5,719 nt of DNA from the NCBI GenBank assembly GCA_947460165.1, contig CANHKH010000238.1:1-5719 (forward strand), read 5' to 3'. Positions 1-5,719 of this stretch are shown here, one piece after another (position 1 is the stretch's first letter; each line of letters opens with the position of its first letter). The position numbers and the translations under genes were made by a program. The DNA comes from Comamonadaceae bacterium (GTDB lineage: Bacteria > Pseudomonadota > Gammaproteobacteria > Burkholderiales > Burkholderiaceae_C). Below the pieces are notes generated by a model. The model saw nothing but the letters and a program-made list of their open reading frames with translations, was not told where the DNA came from and did not search any database.

Positions 1-5
1 GACAT
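1..5 (-). other. Possible start codon of a next downstream gene at window edge
   Basis: After the TorD-like stop the minus strand reads 13 bases and then ATG at 5..3, followed by the window end. An AGG-type site lies about 7 bases upstream. In related loci, recalled from knowledge and not checked, a short Tat-signal protein and a second formate dehydrogenase catalytic subunit often follow TorD. Two bases beyond the ATG are too few to identify anything. Confidence 0.25.
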
Positions 6-18
6 GCGCTGGCCTGCC

Positions 19-636
19 TCAGTCCAGCATGTCAAAGCCCTGTTGCTCTACCTCCATGAAAGCCCGCGTGAGGCCCGCCAGCGCCGCATAAAACCGGGCA
101 CGCTCATGCGCGGCCAGGGCATCGCAGAGCTTGAAGGCCCAGGGCTGCACATGGACCGCAAAAAAGGTGCGCTGCCGGCTGAGGTTGGAGACAGCCACAT
201 CGTCGCCTGCGATCAGGTAGCGCATGACCTCGCACACACAGGCAAAGTGATCTTCAGTGTCGGGCAAGGTCTCGTCGCGGGCCAGCCCCAGGGCGGCCAG
301 GTCTTGGCGCAGCAAGGCCAGTGGGCGCTCGTTCAAAAACCCACTCAGGTAGTGGGAGCCAAACAGGTAGACCTCGGGCTTGCCCAGGCCGCCAAAAAGC
401 GCCTCGTGCTCGGCCGCGATTTCAGCCACATCCATGGCCTGTGCGGTGTGCACCAGGGCGCGCCAGGGCGCCTCTAAAAAGCTGCCCTCCGCAGGCGCTT
501 GCGTGGCCGCAGCTTGCAAGGCAGCCAGCAGTTCAGGCGTGGGCGCCGCGTAATAAAGCGGGGCCAGCAGGCCGTAGAGGTCGGCGCGGGCGGTTTCTTC
601 GTCCAGGGCCGAGGAGGTGACTTGGGGCTCGCTCAT
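19..636 (-). CDS. TorD/DmsD-family molybdoenzyme maturation chaperone
   Basis: A 205-residue all-helical cytoplasmic chaperone of the TorD/DmsD/NarJ superfamily. Members bind an immature molybdoenzyme catalytic subunit, help cofactor insertion and, for Tat substrates, hold back export. Family signatures: AEHEALFGGLGKPEVYLFGS (75-94), corresponding to the TorD YxxLF...P.ES region; DTEDHFACVCEVMRYL (126-141), the EDH motif; and QRTFFAVHVQPWAFKLCDAL (155-174), the FFxxHxxPW motif. Length is normal for the family. The ATG at 636 starts 4 bases after the polyferredoxin stop and yields MSEPQVTSSALDEETARADL, a sensible TorD opening. An in-frame TTG at 687 would add 17 residues and a 47-base overlap, and looks less likely. 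The probable client is a formate dehydrogenase catalytic subunit, either the one upstream or one further downstream. The ribosome site is weak, so translation may be coupled to the preceding gene. Confidence 0.92.
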   Translation of the reverse strand: MSEPQVTSSALDEETARADLYGLLAPLYYAAPTPELLAALQAAATQAPAEGSFLEAPWRALVHTAQAMDVAEIAAEHEALFGGLGKPEVYLFGSHYLSGFLNERPLALLRQDLAALGLARDETLPDTEDHFACVCEVMRYLIAGDDVAVSNLSRQRTFFAVHVQPWAFKLCDALAAHERARFYAALAGLTRAFMEVEQQGFDMLD

Positions 637-640
637 AGCT

Positions 641-2740
641 TCAAAGGTCGGTGATCCGGGTTTCGTTGTCGGCGGTGTAGACGTCAATCACCCGGCAGTC
701 GCCGCACATTTTCAAGCGCTCCAAGGCCCGGCCTGCAAACATGGGGTGACCGGCGAGGCGGCCTATCATGGCCTCAATGCCTTGCAGCGTGCCAAAGGGC
801 TTGTGGCAACGTATGCAGCCAAAGGGCTGGCTCTCGTGCATGACCCGGGCTTGTTTGCGCTCGACCGACAAGGACAGCCTGGGCTCGAGTGTGATGGCTT
901 GTTCTGGGCAGGTGCTGGCGCACAGGCCGCACTGCACGCAGTTTTTCTCAATAAAACGCAGCTGCGGCAGCTCGGTGTTGTCTTGCAGTGCGCTGGCCGG
1001 GCAGGCGCCCACGCAAGACAGGCACAGCGTGCATTTGCTGGCATCCACGCGTATGCTGCCCAGCGGCGAGCCCACGGGCAAGGCAATCTCGGCAGGCAGG
1101 CTCTTGGCTTGCGCAATCAGGTGGTCCAGCGCCAATTCCAGCGTGGGCCGCTTGTCGGCCAGCACGGCAAAGCGCGCGGGCTGGGCAGGAACAGCCCCCA
1201 GACGGCCGGCCAGCAGCGCCAGGTGGGCGTCGAGCTCGCTGGCTTGGGTGGCTTGCACCAGGCTGAAGTGGTCGCCCTCATAACCCAGTCCGTGCAACAC
1301 AGCCTGGGCCACGGCCATCTGCGACTGCAGCGCGTCCAAGTACTGCGGCGCTTCTTCGTCGGTGCACAGCAGCGCCACATGGCGCGCGCCACCGGCCACG
1401 GCAGCCAACCAAAGCTCCATGCCGGTGCTGGCGGTGTGCCACAGGGCCACCGGCATCACCTGCGCGGGCACGCCCTGGGCGGCGCCCACGCGGGCGGCGC
1501 GGCCCAGCTCTTCCACCAGGGCCTGGCCGCGCTCTTGCGAATGCAAGAGCAGCACGGCGTCGCGCCCGCCAGCCGCCGCGTAGGTGGTCAGCAAGGTTTT
1601 GAGCTTGCGGCCCTGCTCCTCGGGCGCGGGGTAGGTGTAGGTCAGCGCGCCTGTGGGGCAGGCTGTGGTGCAAGCGCCGCAGCCCACGCACAGCCGGGGG
1701 TTGACCACGATCTGCTGGCGCGCTTTGTCCGAGCTCACCGCCTCGGCCGAACAAATGTCTATGCAGGCGCTGCAGCCGACCTGCTGATTGCGGCTGTGCG
1801 CGCACAGCTTGGGCTTGTAGGCAAAAAACTTGGGCTTGTCGAACTCGCCCACCAGTTCTCTGAGCTTGAGCACGGCGGCCAGCCGCTGCTCGGGGGTGGA
1901 GGTGGGTGGCAGGTGCACATAGCCTTGCGGCTTGGCGTGCTGCGCAAATGCGCTTTGGGCACGCAAGTCCAGCACCAGGTCAAAGCTTTCTTTGGCGCTC
2001 AGGGGCTCGCGGCTGAAGTCGATGGCGGCCGCCGCATCGCAGGCCTTGACGCAGGCGCGGTGGCCGCGGCAGGCGTCCAGATTGACTTGGTAGTCCAGTC
2101 CAATGGCGCCCTCGGGGCAGGCGGCAATGCAGGCGTTGCAGCGGGTGCACAGGTCCAGATCAATCGGGTTGTTTTGCGTCCAACTCAGCTCAAACGCCCC
2201 CAGCCAGCCCGACAGCCGGTCGATGCGGCCTGCCAGCACCGGGTGGCGGCGCACCTGCGCGCCCGTGCCGCCCTGGGCAAAGAGGGTGATTTGCAGCACA
2301 TCGCCCAGGCTGGCGGCCAGGCGCTCGGCCTGGTCCAGCGGGCCTATGAGCAGGGTGCGGCCTTGGCTTTTGTAGGTGACGGTGGCCACCGGCTCGGGCT
2401 CGGGCAAGCGGGCCGCCGCAATCAAGGCGGCGATCTTGGGCGTGGCCGCACGGCCAGCCTGGCTCCAGCCCGCCGTCTCGCGGATGTTGACAAAGCGCAT
2501 GGGCGCCCAGGCCCCGGCGCCGGAGGGCCGCTCGGTCTGGCCGGCCAACTCGGTGAACAGCGCTTGCTCCTGGGTGCAAGCCACCAGCAGGGGCTGGTCT
2601 TGCCGCAATGCGTGCTGAAAAGCGCCCGCCTCGCGGCGGCACAAACTGGTGTGCGCTTTCAGCGTTTCATTCAGGGCGGTCCCCAGGGTCTGGACATCCA
2701 GGGGCAGGGTCTTGTTGCAGTCGCAAATCAGGGTCGGCAT
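641..2740 (-). CDS. Polyferredoxin-like 4Fe-4S binding protein (699 aa), formate dehydrogenase-associated
   Basis: A large protein with many Fe-S motifs, presumably an electron carrier or maturation factor for the dehydrogenase; its exact role is unproven. Canonical CxxCxxCxxxCP motifs start at Cys198, Cys351, Cys570 and Cys601. Cys313, with Cys323/326/330, forms an expanded motif with a nine-residue first spacer. A degenerate motif lies at Cys224, Cys230 and Cys234. The N-terminus has ICDCN (5-9), Cys34 and Cys55, and the C-terminus two CxxC pairs (642/645 and 679/682) that could bind zinc or another cluster. Residues about 380-560, between cluster regions, hold an alpha/beta-looking stretch. 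No signal peptide or membrane helix, so probably cytoplasmic. The ATG at 2740 is bounded by an in-frame TAG at 2750-2752 and followed at once by the Cys motif; no good Shine-Dalgarno is visible. It overlaps the DUF3306 gene by 74 bases and ends 4 bases before the TorD-like gene. Confidence 0.9.
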   Translation of the reverse strand: MPTLICDCNKTLPLDVQTLGTALNETLKAHTSLCRREAGAFQHALRQDQPLLVACTQEQALFTELAGQTERPSGAGAWAPMRFVNIRETAGWSQAGRAATPKIAALIAAARLPEPEPVATVTYKSQGRTLLIGPLDQAERLAASLGDVLQITLFAQGGTGAQVRRHPVLAGRIDRLSGWLGAFELSWTQNNPIDLDLCTRCNACIAACPEGAIGLDYQVNLDACRGHRACVKACDAAAAIDFSREPLSAKESFDLVLDLRAQSAFAQHAKPQGYVHLPPTSTPEQRLAAVLKLRELVGEFDKPKFFAYKPKLCAHSRNQQVGCSACIDICSAEAVSSDKARQQIVVNPRLCVGCGACTTACPTGALTYTYPAPEEQGRKLKTLLTTYAAAGGRDAVLLLHSQERGQALVEELGRAARVGAAQGVPAQVMPVALWHTASTGMELWLAAVAGGARHVALLCTDEEAPQYLDALQSQMAVAQAVLHGLGYEGDHFSLVQATQASELDAHLALLAGRLGAVPAQPARFAVLADKRPTLELALDHLIAQAKSLPAEIALPVGSPLGSIRVDASKCTLCLSCVGACPASALQDNTELPQLRFIEKNCVQCGLCASTCPEQAITLEPRLSLSVERKQARVMHESQPFGCIRCHKPFGTLQGIEAMIGRLAGHPMFAGRALERLKMCGDCRVIDVYTADNETRITDL

Positions 2741-3287
2741 CGGTGGCAGCTAGGGTCGGTTCAGGGGCCAGATCGTCTGGCGAAGAACACTGTGCCACGG
2801 ATTCGGGGCTGGAAAGCCCAGGGGCCGGGTATTCACTGGGGAGCATTTGCGCTGACTTGTCCTTGCCCTCTTCCCTGAACAGGCCTAAAAACTCAGCACT
2901 GGCCAGGGATTTGAGCATTTGCGGGGGAATGGGGTCGGGCAGGCCGTAGTCGTCAATGTAGGTGTCCAGGCCGTCCATGATGTTGAAGTGCGGGTCGGCA
3001 AAGAGCTTTTTCATGGCCGCGTTCTTGACCTCGGGCGCCACCTCAGAGGAGACAAAGCGGCTGAAATCGGCGTCGGGCGTGAGCGCGGCCACATCGTCCA
3101 TGGTGGGGGCCGGGCGCTCGGGCGGGGGGGTGTTTTGTGCCAGCGGGTCAGCCTGATCAAGCCTGGGTTGGGCAGCGGCCATGGCCGGCTCGGGCGGCTG
3201 GGGTGGCACCGGCTCCGCAGGCACCGGCTTGCCCGCCTCCGTCTCCAACTTGCGGCGCGACCAACGGCCCAAAAAACCGTCAGCCAT
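2667..3287 (-). CDS. DUF3306 domain protein, formate dehydrogenase-associated
   Basis: A 206-residue protein of the uncharacterised DUF3306 family, which travels with DUF3305. The ATG at 3287 is chosen over an in-frame TTG at 3359 because the product then begins MADGFLGRWSRRK, the typical family opening, and because AAAGGCGG lies 8 bases upstream. Residues about 20-62 are a proline- and alanine-rich, probably disordered linker. The conserved core is about 63-137 and includes DFSRFVSSEVAPEVKNAAMKKLF, FNIMDGLDTYIDDYGLPDPIP and a short helix ending in EFLGLF. After about residue 140 the tail is low in conserved features. The last 74 bases of the gene lie inside the next gene, in another frame. 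There is no signal peptide, membrane segment or metal motif. Function is unknown; an accessory role for the dehydrogenase is inferred from the neighbourhood. Confidence 0.85.
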   Translation of the reverse strand: MADGFLGRWSRRKLETEAGKPVPAEPVPPQPPEPAMAAAQPRLDQADPLAQNTPPPERPAPTMDDVAALTPDADFSRFVSSEVAPEVKNAAMKKLFADPHFNIMDGLDTYIDDYGLPDPIPPQMLKSLASAEFLGLFREEGKDKSAQMLPSEYPAPGLSSPESVAQCSSPDDLAPEPTLAATDADPDLRLQQDPAPGCPDPGDRPE

Positions 3288-3822
3288 GGCCACCGCCTTT
3301 GCGCGCTTTGTCGGTGCTGACCGAGGCCGGCTGACCAAAACGGTCTTGCAGCGGCACAAAACTCACCGGGCGCTTGCGCTTTTTTTCCTCGGGCACGTAG
3401 TGCGCCTCAGTGAACTCGGCCAACCACTGCAGGGTGGCCGGGGCTGCAGGGACTTGTTCCACCGCCTCTTGCGCGTCCAGCCAGCGGCCCGCGTCGTGGT
3501 AGCTCAGGGTGACGATTTGGGGCCGGGCCAGCGGCTCGTGGCCGTCTTGTGGCTCCTCGTCCACCCGCCACATGACAAACCAGCAAGGCGCGGGCGTGGT
3601 GAGATTGAGGTAGTAGCCCTCGGCGTCTTGGCGGTGCAAAGCCACGCTCAAGCCTGCATGCCGCCACAGCTGACAGCGATCGTCGTCTTGCAGCAAAGTG
3701 GGCGGCTGGGCGGGGCTGTCGTCCAGCTCCACGGCGTGCAAGGCCCAGCGGTGGCTTTGCCAAGGGTTGTCCAACCGCTCACGGCGCATCACCACTGCCA
3801 CCTGCACGCGCGGCCCGCTCAT
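3280..3822 (-). CDS. DUF3305 domain protein, formate dehydrogenase-associated
   Basis: A 180-residue protein of the uncharacterised DUF3305 family, which recurs beside formate dehydrogenase genes; biochemical role unknown. Seen in the sequence: an N-terminal strand and basic motif (VQVAVVMRRERLDNPWQSHRW, about 7-26), a central block GLSVALHRQDAEGYYLNL (57-74) then a tryptophan-rich segment APCWFVMWRVDEE (78-90), and a strongly basic stretch EEKKRKRP (145-152) before SFVPLQDRFGQ. There is no signal peptide, membrane helix or cysteine metal motif, so it is probably cytoplasmic. The ATG at 3822 overlaps the dehydrogenase TGA in an ATGA junction and has a GTGAGG ribosome site upstream, which supports this start and suggests translational coupling. 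Its own stop lies 8 bases inside the DUF3306 gene. A role in maturation or assembly of the dehydrogenase is inference from context only. Confidence 0.85.
   Translation of the reverse strand: MSGPRVQVAVVMRRERLDNPWQSHRWALHAVELDDSPAQPPTLLQDDDRCQLWRHAGLSVALHRQDAEGYYLNLTTPAPCWFVMWRVDEEPQDGHEPLARPQIVTLSYHDAGRWLDAQEAVEQVPAAPATLQWLAEFTEAHYVPEEKKRKRPVSFVPLQDRFGQPASVSTDKARKGGGHG
3293..3300 (-). promoter_or_regulatory. Ribosome binding site of the DUF3306 gene
   Basis: The minus strand reads AAAGGCGG then TGGCC before the ATG at 3287, within the last codons of the DUF3305 gene. It supports the ATG start over the upstream TTG at 3359. Confidence 0.45.
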
Positions 3823-5719
3823 GCGCTCAGCCTCACGGCGCAGTACTTGAATTCGGGAATTTTGCCCACCGGGTCCAGCGCCGAATTGGTCAGCAAGTTG
3901 GCCGCTGCCTCCACATAGGCAAAAGGCATGAACACTGTGCCATCGGGTGTGCCTTGGTCCAAGCGCAGCAGGCAGTTCAGCTCGCCACGGCGCGAGGCCA
4001 GGCGAACGGTCTGGCCGGCCTGCAGCCCCAGGCGGTGCATTTCGCGCCCATTGACCGAGCAGGTGGCCACCGGCTCGATGGCGTCAAGCACGCTGGCGCG
4101 GCGCGTCATGCTGCCGGTGTGCCAGTGCTCCAGTTGGCGGCCGGTGATGAGCACCAGCGGGTAATCGGCGTCGGGCTGCTCGTCGGCACTCACCAGCTCA
4201 ACCGTCTTGAGGTGCACCCGGCCGTCAGCTGTGTCAAAGCGCTCGGTGAACACGATGGACTGGCCAGGATCGTCTTCGGCGAGGCAGGGGTAGGTGACGC
4301 TGGACTCGCGCTCCAGCCGCTGCCAACTGATGCCTGCAATGCTGGCGTGCATGGCTTGCCGCATTTCTTCATACACCTGGGCCACACCATGGTGCTCGCC
4401 CTCGTAAGTCCAGCCCAGGCCCATCCCGGCGGCCATTTGCTGCACGATCCACAGGTCGGCGCGCGCATCGCCGGGCGACTCGAGCGCCTGGCGGCCCAGT
4501 TGCACCATGCGGTCGGTGTTGGTGACCGTGCCCATTTTTTCGGGCCAGGCGCTGGCCGGCAGCACCACATCGGCCAGCCAGGCGGTTTCGGTCAAGAAAA
4601 TGTCTTGCACCACCAAGTGTTCCAGGCTGGCCAGGGCATGGCGGGCGTGATGGAGGTCGGGATCGCTCATGGCCGGATTCTCACCCATGACGTACAAGCC
4701 CCTCACCTTGTGCGGGTCTGCCGCGTCGGCCAGGGCTTGGTCCAAAATTTCAGTGACGGTGTAGCCCGGTGCCGGGTCCAGCGGCTGGCCCCAAAAGTCT
4801 TCAAACCAGGCGTGGGCGGCCGCGTTGTCCACCCGCTGGTAGTTGGGGAACATCATGGGGATGAGGCCCGCGTCACTGGCGCCTTGCACATTGTTTTGGC
4901 CGCGCAACGGGTGCAGACCAGCGCCAGGCTTGCCAATTTGGCCGGTGACCGTGACCAGCGCAATGAGGCAGCGCACGTTGTCGGTGCCATGCACATGCTG
5001 GCTCACGCCCATGCCCCACAGGACCATGGCGGCCTTGGACGTGGCAAAGGCGCGGGCCACCTCGCGCAGCGTCTGCGCCGGAATACCGCACACAGGTGCC
5101 ATGGCCTCGGGGCTGCAGGCCTGCACGCTCTGGCGCAACGCCTCGTAGTTGCTGGCCCGGCGGGCAATGAAGTCTTGGTCGGCCAAGCCCTCTTCAATGA
5201 CGGTGTGGATCAAGGCCTTGAGCATGGCCACGTCGGTGTCGGGCTTGAACTGCAGCGTGCGCCAGGCGTGGCGGCCGAGGTCCGTGATGCGCGGGTCGGC
5301 CAGCACCAGACGCTTGCCAGCCTGCACCGCGTTCTTCATCCAGGTGGCGGCCACCGGGTGGTTGGCCGTGGGGTTGGAGCCAATCACCAGGATCAGGTCA
5401 CTGTGCGCCACGTCGCTGACCTGGTTGCTCACCGCGCCCGAGCCCACGCCTTCGAGCAGCGCAGCCACGCTGGAGGCGTGGCACAGGCGCGTGCAGTGGT
5501 CCACGTTGTTGCTGCCAAAACCGGTGCGCACCAGCTTTTGGAACAGGTAGGCCTCTTCGTTGCTGCCCTTGGCCGAGCCAAAGCCGGCCAGCGACTTGGG
5601 GCCGTGGGCATCGCGCAGGCGCTGGAGGCCCCCGGCCGCCAGGGCCAGGGCTTCTTCCCAGCTGGCTTCGCGAAAGGTCTGCGACCAGTCCATGTTGTGG
5701 CGGTCCAGGGTCTTGAGCA
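3819..5719 (-). CDS. Formate dehydrogenase catalytic (alpha) subunit, molybdopterin-dependent; 5' end beyond window
   Basis: Catalytic subunit of a bis-MGD (Mo or W) formate dehydrogenase, oxidising formate to CO2. The reading frame stays open to the right edge, so Met at 5693 is internal; numbering here counts from it. Residues about 13-410 form the molybdopterin oxidoreductase domain and about 512-618 the dinucleotide-binding domain (begins YPLVLITGRQLEHWHTGSM). Seen directly: DHCTRLCHASSV at 65-76, with the presumed metal-ligand Cys71 (TGC, 5483-5481) followed by His72, matching the Sec/Cys-His pair of the family. NPTANHPVAATW (107-118), WGMGVSQHVHGTDN (226-239) and LRGQNNVQG (263-271) with the expected active-site Arg264 are also present. 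The missing N-terminus should hold Fe-S motifs and any Tat signal, so location cannot be read. From memory, the Cys-region wording resembles cytosolic FDH1/FdwA-type subunits more than FdsA. It ends in an ATGA overlap with the DUF3305 gene. Family is secure; subtype is inference. Confidence 0.95.
   Translation of the reverse strand, partial: LKTLDRHNMDWSQTFREASWEEALALAAGGLQRLRDAHGPKSLAGFGSAKGSNEEAYLFQKLVRTGFGSNNVDHCTRLCHASSVAALLEGVGSGAVSNQVSDVAHSDLILVIGSNPTANHPVAATWMKNAVQAGKRLVLADPRITDLGRHAWRTLQFKPDTDVAMLKALIHTVIEEGLADQDFIARRASNYEALRQSVQACSPEAMAPVCGIPAQTLREVARAFATSKAAMVLWGMGVSQHVHGTDNVRCLIALVTVTGQIGKPGAGLHPLRGQNNVQGASDAGLIPMMFPNYQRVDNAAAHAWFEDFWGQPLDPAPGYTVTEILDQALADAADPHKVRGLYVMGENPAMSDPDLHHARHALASLEHLVVQDIFLTETAWLADVVLPASAWPEKMGTVTNTDRMVQLGRQALESPGDARADLWIVQQMAAGMGLGWTYEGEHHGVAQVYEEMRQAMHASIAGISWQRLERESSVTYPCLAEDDPGQSIVFTERFDTADGRVHLKTVELVSADEQPDADYPLVLITGRQLEHWHTGSMTRRASVLDAIEPVATCSVNGREMHRLGLQAGQTVRLASRRGELNCLLRLDQGTPDGTVFMPFAYVEAAANLLTNSALDPVGKIPEFKYCAVRLSA
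3831..3836 (-). promoter_or_regulatory. Ribosome binding site of the DUF3305 gene
   Basis: On the minus strand GTGAGG lies 8 bases before the ATG at 3822, inside the last codons of the formate dehydrogenase gene. It is one of the clearer Shine-Dalgarno-like sites in the window and supports the ATGA-overlap start. Confidence 0.5.

Noticed and set aside
4..477. Plus-strand open frame opposite the TorD-like gene
   Set aside because: The minus-strand frame has clear TorD family motifs; the antisense product has none and simply mirrors it.
637..687. TTG start for the TorD-like gene at 687
   Set aside because: It gives an unusual 17-residue Pro/Thr-rich extension and a 47-base overlap; the ATG at 636 fits family length and operon spacing better.
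617..2878. 753-codon open frame on the plus strand antisense to the polyferredoxin gene
   Set aside because: It is a shadow of GC-rich codon use opposite a well-supported gene. The product is low in recognisable motifs, rich in Gly/Ala/Gln/His, and crosses the polyferredoxin/DUF3306 junction. Nothing supports its start.
3288..3359. TTG start for the DUF3306 gene at 3359
   Set aside because: The extra 24 residues lie before the conserved FLGRWSRRK opening and are just DUF3305 coding sequence in another frame; the ATG at 3287 has a ribosome site.
3181..3918. Plus-strand 245-codon frame spanning DUF3306, DUF3305 and the dehydrogenase end
   Set aside because: It crosses three real genes on the other strand, has no recognisable domain, and is explained by high GC.
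5691..5693. Met at 5693 as the true start of the dehydrogenase
   Set aside because: The frame continues open to the right edge (LKTLDRHN before this Met), and this family needs N-terminal Fe-S and pterin-binding sequence upstream; the gene is truncated by the window.

Overview
The window is a continuous stretch of GC-rich coding DNA read entirely from the minus strand. Five co-directional genes lie end to end with no gap longer than 4 bases inside the window. The GC-rich third positions, the protein sequences and this gene combination suggest a betaproteobacterium, most likely Burkholderiales and perhaps Comamonadaceae. That placement comes from recalled family resemblance, not from a search.

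In transcription order (right to left) the genes are: (1) the C-terminal two thirds of a molybdenum or tungsten formate dehydrogenase catalytic subunit, whose start lies beyond the right edge (5719..3819); (2) a DUF3305 protein (3822..3280); (3) a DUF3306 protein (3287..2667); (4) a 699-residue polyferredoxin-like 4Fe-4S protein (2740..641); (5) a TorD/DmsD-type redox enzyme maturation chaperone (636..19). A possible start codon for a sixth gene sits at the left edge (5..3).

The genes look like one operon. The junctions are a 4-base ATGA overlap, an 8-base overlap, an unusually long 74-base overlap and a 4-base gap. The dehydrogenase subunit carries the visible parts of the active site: a cysteine-histidine pair (cysteine rather than selenocysteine) and the LRGQNNVQG arginine motif. 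The TorD-like protein probably helps insert the pterin cofactor or fold a catalytic subunit. The polyferredoxin-like protein could pass electrons or supply Fe-S clusters. DUF3305 and DUF3306 are recurrent but uncharacterised companions of bacterial formate dehydrogenase loci. The conserved accessory set DUF3305, DUF3306, polyferredoxin and TorD is the least understood part of the window. No RNA genes, mobile elements, CRISPR arrays or terminators were seen.
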